Positions 1 to 4,927 of a DNA stretch of 5,039 nucleotides are shown in pieces (the first letter of the stretch is position 1; each line of letters begins with the position of its first letter). The translations under genes and the position numbers were made by a program. The DNA is from an uncultured Opitutaceae bacterium (lineage in GTDB: Bacteria > Verrucomicrobiota > Verrucomicrobiia > Opitutales > Opitutaceae): assembly GCA_937902865.1 (NCBI GenBank), contig CALFNJ010000391.1, positions 1 to 5,039 of the forward strand. The letters run 5' to 3'. Below the pieces are notes generated by a model. That model did no database searches. It had not been told where the DNA came from and worked only from the letters and a program-made list of their open reading frames with translations.

Positions 1-1
1 G

Positions 2-385
2 CTCGCCCGCCAGATCGACGCACTGCTGGCCGGCAAGGCGAAGGAGACGGTGCAGGACGAAGCGCAGGCGACGTATTTCACGGGTCGCAAGCCCGAGGAC
101 GGACGCATCCGCTGGGACCAGACCTCGCGTCAGATCTTCAATCTCATCCGCGCGGTGACCGATCCCTATCCGGGCGCATTCACCGATGTCGGACCGACGC
201 GGTTGATGGTGTGGTGGGCGGAGTCGGACACGCCTGTGACACGCGGCGCGCGCGGCCAGCCGGGAGAAATTCTTTCCGTGACGCCGCTGGTCGTCGCCAC
301 CGCGGATGGCGCGCTCGAGCTGACGAAGACGAATTGGATCGGCGCGCCGGTGCCGGTGCTGGAAGTCGGGCAGCGAATCGGCTGA
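2..385 (+). CDS. arnA: Formyltransferase, ArnA N-terminal-domain type (5'-truncated by window edge)
   Basis: Only the last 127 residues are visible; the reading frame is open from base 2 to a TGA at 383-385. The fragment covers the C-terminal OB-like subdomain of the methionyl-tRNA formyltransferase family. The block RAVTDPYPGAF matches the E. coli ArnA block RAVADPWPGAF as I recall it, and later pieces (PGEILSVTPL, DGALEL) match PGSVISVAPL and DGALEI. This resembles ArnA more than Fmt. In ArnA this domain uses N10-formyl-tetrahydrofolate to formylate the amino group of UDP-L-Ara4N in the cytoplasm. The catalytic Asn-His-Asp residues lie upstream of the window and cannot be checked. The protein ends (VLEVGQRIG) almost exactly where the E. 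coli ArnA formyltransferase domain gives way to the linker, so this is a genuine single-domain protein and not a frameshifted fusion. A dehydrogenase gene follows after 578 bp. A formyltransferase for another sugar nucleotide is possible, but the neighbours favour L-Ara4N. Confidence 0.85.
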   Translation, partial: LARQIDALLAGKAKETVQDEAQATYFTGRKPEDGRIRWDQTSRQIFNLIRAVTDPYPGAFTDVGPTRLMVWWAESDTPVTRGARGQPGEILSVTPLVVATADGALELTKTNWIGAPVPVLEVGQRIG

Positions 386-450
386 AGGCCGAAGGCGAAC
401 GGAAGGCTGAAGGCGTAAGGCGTAAGGCTTGAGGCCGGAAGCCGGAGGAC
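384..450 (+). repeat. Heptanucleotide tandem array, GAAGGCN type
   Basis: Starting inside the formyltransferase stop codon, the sequence repeats every 7 nt: GAAGGCC (384), GAAGGCG (391), a 4-nt interruption, then GAAGGCT (402), GAAGGCG (409), TAAGGCG (416), TAAGGCT (423), TGAGGCC (430) and more degenerate units to about 450. It continues into a direct repeat, GGCCGGAAG-CCGGAGGA, at 433-449 and 472-489. It is non-coding and purine-rich on the + strand. The same unit type recurs after arnD at 3093-3148. Confidence 0.7.
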
Positions 451-510
451 TGGATGGTCGGATGATCAGAGGGCCGGAAGACCGGAGGAACAGATGCGCG
501 CCAAATGGGG

Positions 511-530
511 ACGCGACCTCCCGGTCGCGT
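511..530. repeat. Short perfect hairpin
   Basis: Eight-base arms ACGCGACC (511-518) and GGTCGCGT (523-530) flank the 4-nt loop TCCC. There is no T-tract after it on the + strand, so an intrinsic terminator is not supported. The core GGTCGCGT also occurs at 4841-4848. It may be one more small palindromic repeat of the genome. Confidence 0.5.
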
Positions 531-537
531 GGATCGA

Positions 538-753
538 AAGGTAGGGACGGGCGGCCCGCCCGTCCGGCTGGACTCGGCTAACCCTCGAATTCGAATGTGA
601 ACTCGATCCGCTTTTAACAGGAGGAAAGCCGAGGCGAACCGAGAATCGGATTTCGAATCTCGGATCTCTCTAGGTTTTCTCCTGTTAAAATGGATTGAGA
701 TCGAAAGGTTCGCTGCGTCGAAGCGGACGGGCAGGGCCGCCCGTCCCTACCTT
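538..753. repeat. REPIN-like element: two palindromic repeats in inverted orientation around a nested hairpin
   Basis: The outer arms are 538-566 and 724-753. One arm is the reverse complement of the other apart from one inserted base. Each arm is itself palindromic, built on GGACGGGCGG followed by its complement. Inside, TTTTAACAGGAG (612-623) pairs perfectly with CTCCTGTTAAAA (679-690). An innermost hairpin pairs CCGAGAATCG (639-648) with CGAATCTCGG (654-663), with one mismatch. Paired, inverted REP sequences of this kind are known as REPINs or BIMEs and are usually moved by REP-associated tyrosine transposases (RAYT). No such gene is in the window. The element is non-coding and lies between the formyltransferase and dehydrogenase genes. 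Confidence 0.65.
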
Positions 754-799
754 GGAGTCGTGGGCGGTGATCGCGATGGTTTCTGGTTGGCGGCGCGAA

Positions 800-837
800 C
801 GGGCGTCCGCAAGGAACGCCCCTACATCGGAGCCGAG
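800..837 (-). repeat. Single REP-like palindrome, GTAGGGGCGTTCC family
   Basis: Read on the - strand, this is GGCTCCGATGTAGGGGCG followed by TTCCTTGCGGACGCCCG. It is a degenerate hairpin of the same family as the copies at 3182-3221, 3328-3352 and 3397-3422. The leading GGCTCC is also shared with the copy at 3183. It appears to be unpaired here. Confidence 0.55.
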
Positions 838-879
838 CAGCCTTGGAGCTTCGCCTTCATTGCGGCGCCGTTATCCAAC

Positions 880-908
880 CCGCATTCCGCAATCCGCATC
901 CCGCAATT
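880..908 (+). repeat. Heptanucleotide tandem array, CCGCAWY type
   Basis: Four consecutive 7-mers, CCGCATT (880), CCGCAAT (887), CCGCATC (894) and CCGCAAT (901), lie 56 bp before the arnA dehydrogenase start. The unit differs from the GAAGGC arrays but the period is the same. It is non-coding, although a reading frame happens to stay open through it. Confidence 0.65.
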
Positions 909-963
909 CCCATTGATCCGCCTTGCGTGCTCATTTCGGCGACTTAAATCTCCCGGGACTCAC

Positions 964-2001
964 ATGCCTCTCAAAGTCCTCATCCTCGGCGCCAACGGTT
1001 TCATCGGCAGCTCGCTCACCCGCACCATCCTCAAGCAGAAGGATTGGGAGGTCTACGGGATGGATATCGGCAGCAACAAGCTCGAGGACAGCCTCGGGCA
1101 TCCGCGCTTCAAGTTCGTCGAGGGCGACATCACGATCAACCGCGAGTACATCGAGTATCACGTGAAGAAGTGCGACGTGGTCATCCCGCTCGTCGCGATC
1201 GCGAACCCGATCCAGTACGTCAAGGATCCGCTGCGTGTGTTCGAACTCGATTTCGAGGCGAACCTCGCGGTCGTCCGCCAGTGCGCGAAGTACAAGAAGC
1301 GCGTGCTCTTTCCCTCCACGTCCGAGGTTTACGGCATGTGCCCGGACAGCGAACTCGATGAGGCGACCAGCGCGCTCGTGTACGGCCCGATCGAGCGCCA
1401 GCGCTGGATCTACGCGTGCTCGAAGCAGCTGCTCGATCGCGTGATCTACGCTTACGGCGTGCGCGACAATCTGGATTACACGCTCTTCCGTCCCTTCAAC
1501 TGGATCGGGCCGAAGCTCGACGACGTCTTCGAGCCGAAGGAAGGCAGCTCGCGTCTCTTCACGCAGTTCATCTCGAACGTCATTTTCGAGAAGCCGCTGC
1601 AGCTGGTGGACGGCGGCAAGCAGAGCCGCTCCTTCACCTTCATCGATGACGGCGTGGACGCGCTCCTCCGCATCATCGAGAACAAGAATGGCTGCGCCTC
1701 GCGCCAGATCTTCAACCTCGGCAATCCGAAGAACGACGTCAGCGTCGCCCAGCTGGCGAAGCTGATCATCGCATCGTTCAAGGGTTATCCCGAGTACCGC
1801 CGCCACGCGGAGAAGGCGAAGACCGTGGTCGTCTCCTCCGGGAAATATTTCGGCAAGTACTACCAGGACATCCAGAAGCGGGTGCCGTCGATCGCCCACG
1901 CGAAGAAACAGCTCGGCTGGACGCCGAAGGTGGACCTGAAGAGCGCGATCAAGCTGACGCTCGACTACCACCTCGCGCACAAGGACTACCAGCTCGAGTA
2001 A
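964..2001 (+). CDS. arnA: UDP-glucuronate oxidative decarboxylase (stand-alone ArnA dehydrogenase domain)
   Basis: This 345-residue protein is an extended short-chain dehydrogenase that converts UDP-glucuronate and NAD+ to UDP-4-keto-pentose, the first step of L-Ara4N synthesis. The Rossmann loop GANGFIG is at residues 9-15. Catalytic residues are T119, S120 and E121 in PSTSEVYGMC, Y150 and K154 in YACSK, and R306 in QKRVPSI. Against E. coli ArnA (T432, S433, E434, Y463, K467, R619) the offset is 313 at every site. The block EYHVKKCDVV is identical to what I recall of the E. coli protein. The ATG at 964 is chosen because the Rossmann strand begins at once. The frame stays open back to 760, but that stretch runs through repeat sequence. 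No Shine-Dalgarno is visible. The Ralstonia stand-alone homologue also makes UDP-xylose, so a bifunctional UDP-4-keto-pentose/UDP-xylose synthase is the main alternative. ArnD context supports L-Ara4N. Confidence 0.93.
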   Translation: MPLKVLILGANGFIGSSLTRTILKQKDWEVYGMDIGSNKLEDSLGHPRFKFVEGDITINREYIEYHVKKCDVVIPLVAIANPIQYVKDPLRVFELDFEANLAVVRQCAKYKKRVLFPSTSEVYGMCPDSELDEATSALVYGPIERQRWIYACSKQLLDRVIYAYGVRDNLDYTLFRPFNWIGPKLDDVFEPKEGSSRLFTQFISNVIFEKPLQLVDGGKQSRSFTFIDDGVDALLRIIENKNGCASRQIFNLGNPKNDVSVAQLAKLIIASFKGYPEYRRHAEKAKTVVVSSGKYFGKYYQDIQKRVPSIAHAKKQLGWTPKVDLKSAIKLTLDYHLAHKDYQLE

Positions 2002-2038
2002 AAGGAAGAAGTAGGAAGGAAAAATTAGGAAAGAACCG
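2002..2038 (+). repeat. Purine-rich heptanucleotide array after arnA
   Basis: Directly after the TAA stop, 7-mers GGAAGAA (2004), GTAGGAA (2011), GGAAAAA (2018), TTAGGAA (2025) and AGAACCG (2032) follow one another. Nearly all bases on the + strand are purines. It forms the left side of a composite whose right side is the pyrimidine-rich array at 2138-2165. The two sides are loosely complementary. Confidence 0.55.
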
Positions 2039-2042
2039 ATCT

Positions 2043-2139
2043 CGATCCGTCTCGCGCAGAGGCGCTGAGACGCAGAGGTCGATCTGTTTTGGTTTTGTTC
2101 TGCGCCTTCGCGACTCTGTGCGAGACGGATCGATTTTTT
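2043..2139 (+). terminator. Long hairpin with T6 tail between arnA and arnD (possible terminator or attenuator)
   Basis: The 19-nt arm CGATCCGTCTCGCGCAGAG (2043-2061) pairs with 2114-2132. The only non-Watson-Crick position would be G-U in RNA. The arm partly extends inward, where GCGCTGAGACGCAGA lies opposite TCTGCGCCTTCGCGA. The sequence then reads ATTTTTT (2133-2139). A stem followed by a T-run has the form of an intrinsic terminator on the + strand, but the loop region is longer than usual. The arms belong to the CAGAG repeat family found elsewhere in the window, so this may be a repeat that only resembles a terminator. Confidence 0.4.
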
Positions 2140-2165
2140 AATTCTTCCCTCTTAATTCCTCATTG
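2138..2165 (+). repeat. Pyrimidine-rich heptanucleotide array before arnD
   Basis: TTAATTC (2138), TTCCCTC (2145), TTAATTC (2152) and CTCATTG (2159) run in a 7-nt period and end 8 bases before the arnD ATG. The array makes up most of the immediate leader of arnD and contains no Shine-Dalgarno. A related string, TTAATTC then TTCCTTT, is at 4862-4875. Confidence 0.55.
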
Positions 2166-2173
2166 GTTTTCCC

Positions 2174-3073
2174 ATGCTTCGCCTGGCGCTGAAAGTTGAC
2201 GTCGATACCGACCGTGGCACGCGGATCGGCGTGCCGAACATGGTGGCGGACTGCCGCGAGGTGGAGGCGCCAGCGTGTTTCCTGTTCTCGCTCGGGCCCG
2301 ATCAGACGGGGCGAGCGATCACGCGCGTGTTTCGTCCGGGCTTTTTCCAGAAAGTCAGCCGCACGAGCGTGGTGCAGATCTACGGCGTGCGGACGCTGCT
2401 GAACGGTACCCTGCTGCCGGCGCCCCATATCGGCCGCCGCAACACCGCCGTGCTGCGCGCCGTGCGCGACGCCGGGTTCGAGGTGGGCATCCATTGCTAC
2501 AACCACTACCGCTGGCAGGACTACGTGCACCGGATGCCGCTGGAGGCGGTGCGGGCGGAATTCGTGGCGGCGCGGGCGGAATTCCTCCGGATTTTCGGCA
2601 GCGAGGCGAAGACCGCCGGCGCGGCGGGCTGGCAGAGCAATGCGCGCAGCCGCGAGGTCTATGACGAGGCCGGCATGCTCTACGCGAGCGACACGCGCGG
2701 CGGCGGGGCGTTTTTTCCGCGGGTGGACGGACGGGTGTTCAAGACCCTGGAAATTCCCAGCACGCTGCCAACCTTCGACGAACTGATGGGTCGGCCGGAA
2801 TATCCGGACTCCGCGATCGTGCCGCACTACCTGTCGCTGCTGCGCGCCGACCGGCCGAACGTGCTGACGATCCACGCCGAGATCGAAGGCATGGGACGCC
2901 GCGAACTCTTCCGCGACCTGCTGCGGGCCTGCCGGCAGGCGGGCGTGCAGTTCATCCGGATGGACGACCTCGCGCGCGAGCTGCTGGCGAACCCGGCGGC
3001 GATCCCGGTCCGGGACCAGGTGCAGGTGGAGATCGATGGCCGCTCCGGCCTGGTCGCCGCGCAAGCGACGTAG
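2174..3073 (+). CDS. arnD: 4-deoxy-4-formamido-L-arabinose-phosphoundecaprenol deformylase ArnD
   Basis: This 299-residue protein belongs to the polysaccharide deacetylase (NodB-like, carbohydrate esterase 4) superfamily; E. coli ArnD has about 296 residues. ArnD removes the formyl group from undecaprenyl-phosphate-L-Ara4-formyl-N at the inner membrane, so ArnT can later use the free amino sugar. Visible signatures are KVDVDTDRGTRIGVP at residues 7-21 with the metal/catalytic Asp pair D9 and D11, SLGPD at 39-43, the metal-binding HxxxH pair H107 and H111, AAGWQSN at 150-156, LPTFDELMGR at 198-207, and the late catalytic-type histidine H234 in TIHAEIEG. I recall matching blocks in E. coli ArnD (RIDVDTFRGTREGVP, TIHAEVEG). 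The ATG at 2174 puts the first beta-strand at the N-terminus, as in the family. No Shine-Dalgarno is present; the leader is pyrimidine-rich. The gene lies 172 bp after arnA on the same strand and is convergent with the permease gene. Confidence 0.92.
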   Translation: MLRLALKVDVDTDRGTRIGVPNMVADCREVEAPACFLFSLGPDQTGRAITRVFRPGFFQKVSRTSVVQIYGVRTLLNGTLLPAPHIGRRNTAVLRAVRDAGFEVGIHCYNHYRWQDYVHRMPLEAVRAEFVAARAEFLRIFGSEAKTAGAAGWQSNARSREVYDEAGMLYASDTRGGGAFFPRVDGRVFKTLEIPSTLPTFDELMGRPEYPDSAIVPHYLSLLRADRPNVLTIHAEIEGMGRRELFRDLLRACRQAGVQFIRMDDLARELLANPAAIPVRDQVQVEIDGRSGLVAAQAT

Positions 3074-3092
3074 GCCTGAGGCGACGCAGCGC

Positions 3093-3148
3093 GGAGGCGT
3101 GAGGCCCGAGGCGGAAGGCGTGAGGCGTGGGGCGGAAGGCGGGAGGGC
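3093..3148 (+). repeat. Heptanucleotide tandem array, NGAGGCG type
   Basis: Eight consecutive 7-mers begin 19 bp after the arnD stop: GGAGGCG (3093), TGAGGCC (3100), CGAGGCG (3107), GAAGGCG (3114), TGAGGCG (3121), TGGGGCG (3128), GAAGGCG (3135) and GGAGGGC (3142). The unit matches the array after the formyltransferase stop (384-450), so two + strand genes end in the same repeat type. Confidence 0.75.
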
Positions 3149-3187
3149 CGCGAAGGTAGGGCGAACCGTCCTCGGTGAGCCGGCTCC

Positions 3188-3221
3188 AATGTAGGGGCGT
3201 CCCAAGGGACGCCCCTACATT
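3188..3221. repeat. REP-like perfect palindrome, GTAGGGGCGTCCC family
   Basis: Sixteen-base arms AATGTAGGGGCGTCCC (3188-3203) and GGGACGCCCCTACATT (3206-3221) flank a 2-nt spacer (AA). GGCTCC just before it (3182-3187) is shared with the copy at 800-837. The right arm runs directly into the CAGAG inverted repeat. Confidence 0.7.
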
Positions 3222-3318
3222 CTCTGTGCTCTCTGTGTCTCTGTGTGAAAATGGATTGGAGAGCGGTCGGATCGGCATTCGAGCCGGTTTCACGCCGAGG
3301 GCGCGGAGGACGCAGAGA
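3220..3318. repeat. CAGAG inverted repeat, copy 1 of a tandem pair
   Basis: The left arm, CTCTGTG-rich and ending in GTGTGAAAA (about 3220-3251), is complementary to the right arm, which starts TTTCACGCCGAGG and ends CGCAGAGA (3288-3318). Most differences between the arms are T against G, which would still pair as G-U in RNA. The spacer holds AAAATGGATTGG (3248-3259). It lies 204-205 bp from a second copy at 3424-3523 in the same orientation. Confidence 0.65.
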
Positions 3319-3327
3319 TCGATCGGT

Positions 3328-3422
3328 GTAGGGGCGTCCCTTGGGACGCCCGCTCCGCTCGGTTCGCCAGATCGACGTTAACGCAGTCGGCGGTTACGGG
3401 CGTCCACAAGGAACGCCCCTAC
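3328..3422. repeat. REPIN-like inverted pair, GTAGGGGCGTYCC family
   Basis: A palindrome on the + strand (3328-3352, starting GTAGGGGCGTCCC) and its relative on the - strand (3397-3422, starting GTAGGGGCGTTCC) face each other across 44 bp. They agree at most positions once one base gap is allowed. This is the same architecture as the 538-753 element with a different head sequence. Confidence 0.6.
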
Positions 3423-3423
3423 A

Positions 3424-3523
3424 TCCTCTGCGTTCTCTGTGTCCTCTGCGTGAAAATGGATCGGGAAATGGTCAGACCGGTATTCGATCCGGTTTCACGC
3501 AGAGGACGCGGAGCACGCAGAGA
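3424..3523. repeat. CAGAG inverted repeat, copy 2 of a tandem pair
   Basis: The left arm (3424-3456, ending TCTGCGTGAAAA) pairs with the right arm 3493-3523 (TTTCACGCAGAGGACGCGG, then GCACGCAGAGA). The spacer AAAATGGATCGGGA (3453-3466) matches copy 1 at 3248. As in copy 1, it follows directly on the CCCCTACAT end of a REP-like palindrome, so the duplicated unit includes both repeat families. Confidence 0.65.
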
Positions 3524-3547
3524 TCGAGCGGGATCGGCACCCTCCGA

Positions 3548-3579
3548 ACTCTGTGTTTCTGCGCTTCTGCGCGAGACGG
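3548..3579. repeat. Extra CAGAG-family arm
   Basis: This is a third pyrimidine-side arm, ACTCTGTG then CTTCTGCGCGAGACGG, without a left partner of its own. It is complementary to part of the right arm of copy 2 (3493-3523). Its end matches the right arm of the arnA-arnD hairpin, where CTGTGCGAGACGG occurs at 2116-2128. Copy 2's right arm could therefore pair either upstream or here. Confidence 0.5.
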
Positions 3580-3582
3580 CTT

Positions 3583-3620
3583 GGAATTCAGGATTCCGGG
3601 TCCTGATTTCCTGAGTTCCA
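3583..3620 (-). repeat. Hairpin in the 3' flank of the permease gene
   Basis: GGAATTCAGGA (3583-3593) pairs with TCCTGAGTTCC (3609-3619) with one G-T position; the T-A pair 3582/3620 extends it. It lies about 30 bp beyond the permease stop. No strong T-run follows on the - strand, so I do not call it a terminator. A weaker AAAATC/GATTTT dyad sits at 3627-3646, even closer to the stop. Confidence 0.35.
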
Positions 3621-3650
3621 GATAACAAAATCTCAGCCCGGATTTTCCCT

Positions 3651-4796
3651 TTAGCGCTTCTCGATGCGGGAGAAGAGGCGGAGACCAAGGGTGAGGAAGA
3701 TCGCGTTGGGGAGCCACATCAGGAGATCGGGGCGGTATTCCGGGTGGCGGTCGATCCAGCTCACGGCGGTGGTGAGAAAATAATAACCGAGCGCGAGCAG
3801 GACGGCGACGCCGAGGTTGGCGGAGGTTTCGCGGCGTGAGACCTTGATGCCGAGCGGGATCGCGAGGAGGGCGAAGGACAGCACGGCGAGCGCGGTGTTG
3901 AATTTCTCCTGGATCGTGAGCGTGACCTTCATTTCGTCGCGCGCGTGCTGCTTCTGCTCCGCGGCCGGCACGGTCTGCGCGGCGAGGCGCGCCTGCTCGG
4001 CGCGGAGTTCCCCGTAGGTCATCCAGGGCAGCTTCTGGCGCACGCTGCTGCGGCTGAACATCTGGTCGAGCGAAAGGCGGACGGGACGGGTCTGCGCGGT
4101 CGAGCCAACGAGCACCGGCTCGGAGAAATCCTCGGGGTTCTTGTCGTCGCGGTGCTCGATCTGGGCCTTCTGCAGGGAGACGACGAGATCGTTCGCCTCG
4201 TTGTCGTAGTCGACGTGGCCCGATTGCGCGCGGATCAACTCCGTGGCCCGGCCCTGGTCGTCGAGCATCCAGAGCCAGATGTCGCGCATCTCGGGGCCCT
4301 GGATTTCGCTGACGTACACCACGACGCCACGGAAATCGCGGACGAACGTCTTCGGCTGGATGAACCGGATGGGATCGGTCCGCACCGCCTGCGCGAGTTC
4401 GCGCTCGTATTTGATCTTGGCGGAAGGCATCAGCCGGAAATTGACGTACAGCCCGAAGAGGCCGCCGAGGACTGCGAGGATGAGGATCGGCCGGGCGAGG
4501 CGCGGCAGGCTGATGCCGCTCGCGCGCATGGCAGTGATCTCGCTGTCAGCGGAGAGGCGCCCAAGCGTCAGCAGCACGCCGGTGAGAATGCCGATGGGCA
4601 GGGCGTAGGTCGCGACGGAGGCGATGGTCAGCAGGACCAGCTCGAATGCCATCGGCAGGGCGATCCGGCCGCTGAGGATGTAGGGCAGCAGGTCGCGGAT
4701 GACATTCCCGAGCGTGAGCACGAACGCGAACAACCCGACCGCCGCGGCGCACGCGAAGAGCACGCTTTTGAAGATGTAGCGGTCGAGAAGATTCAC
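3651..4796 (-). CDS. LptF/LptG-family LPS export permease (LptF-like)
   Basis: This 381-residue protein is an inner-membrane subunit of the LptB2FG transporter, which extracts LPS and passes it to LptC. The family pattern is clear: three N-terminal membrane segments (about residues 11-33, 52-77 and 101-121), a periplasmic beta-rich domain (about 125-295), then three C-terminal segments (about 300-317, 325-347 and 357-375). The cytoplasmic loop TLGRLSADSEITAMRASGIS (77-96) is the conserved coupling region that contacts LptB. It is closer to LptF (TLGKLYTESEITVMHACGLS, as I recall it) than to LptG, but paralogues are easily confused, so I give no symbol. Start is GTG at 4796, which puts LLDRYI at the N-terminus as in the family. 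No Shine-Dalgarno is present: the 40 nt upstream are 95% pyrimidine on the coding strand. No second permease gene follows downstream; a partner would have to lie beyond 5039 or elsewhere. Confidence 0.9.
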   Translation of the reverse strand: MNLLDRYIFKSVLFACAAAVGLFAFVLTLGNVIRDLLPYILSGRIALPMAFELVLLTIASVATYALPIGILTGVLLTLGRLSADSEITAMRASGISLPRLARPILILAVLGGLFGLYVNFRLMPSAKIKYERELAQAVRTDPIRFIQPKTFVRDFRGVVVYVSEIQGPEMRDIWLWMLDDQGRATELIRAQSGHVDYDNEANDLVVSLQKAQIEHRDDKNPEDFSEPVLVGSTAQTRPVRLSLDQMFSRSSVRQKLPWMTYGELRAEQARLAAQTVPAAEQKQHARDEMKVTLTIQEKFNTALAVLSFALLAIPLGIKVSRRETSANLGVAVLLALGYYFLTTAVSWIDRHPEYRPDLLMWLPNAIFLTLGLRLFSRIEKR

Positions 4797-4880
4797 GAAG
4801 GGAAGGAAGAAGCAGGAAGTAAGAAGGAGGAAAGGACCGCGGTCGCGTCCGAATTTCTTAATTAATTCTTCCTTTAATGG
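4797..4880. repeat. Purine/pyrimidine heptamer composite in the permease leader
   Basis: On the + strand, 4797-4836 has only two pyrimidines in 40 bases and runs in 7-mers: GAAGGGA (4797), AGGAAGA (4804), AGCAGGA (4811), AGTAAGA (4818), AGGAGGA (4825) and AAGGACC (4832). A perfect 10-bp palindrome, GACCGCGGTC (4835-4844), follows. Then comes the pyrimidine-rich side with TTAATTC (4862) and TTCCTTT (4869). This layout of purine arm, palindromic core and TTAATTCTTCC arm parallels 2002-2165. It is the 5' leader of the permease gene on the - strand. Confidence 0.55.
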
Positions 4881-4927
4881 CGTTCTAGCTATTCCGGAAG
4901 ATCCAAGGCGGGATCCGGATTTCGGAA

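Noticed and set aside
538..753. Insertion sequence with a transposase.
   Set aside because: Only 216 bp with no transposase-like coding frame; a non-autonomous repeat fits better.
923..949. Possible promoter before the arnA dehydrogenase (TTGCGT, 15 nt, TTAAAT).
   Set aside because: Spacing is short and the -35 box is poor; such matches occur by chance.
760..963. In-frame N-terminal extension of the ArnA dehydrogenase back to an ATG at 760.
   Set aside because: The stretch runs through a REP-like palindrome and a CCGCAWY heptamer array, has no resemblance to the family, and the Rossmann fold starts directly after the ATG at 964.
931..1980. Long open frame on the - strand opposite the ArnA dehydrogenase.
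   Set aside because: Antisense shadow of a GC-rich gene; its translation is rich in Arg, Glu, Asp, Val and Leu with no recognisable motif, while the + strand is clearly conserved.
2138..3205. Long open frame on the - strand opposite arnD.
   Set aside because: Antisense shadow; His/Arg/Ala-rich, and it spans intergenic repeats at both ends.
3220..3523. CAGAG repeats as a CRISPR array.
   Set aside because: They are inverted repeats with diverged arms and only two direct copies, with no uniform spacers and no cas genes.
3175..3717. Several small open frames in the arnD-permease gap on both strands.
   Set aside because: They translate the CAGAG and REP-like repeats, so similar peptides recur because the DNA repeats; no start signals or family resemblance.
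3945..4865. Long open frame on the + strand opposite the permease gene.
   Set aside because: Antisense shadow with biased composition; the - strand frame has clear LptF/G family structure.
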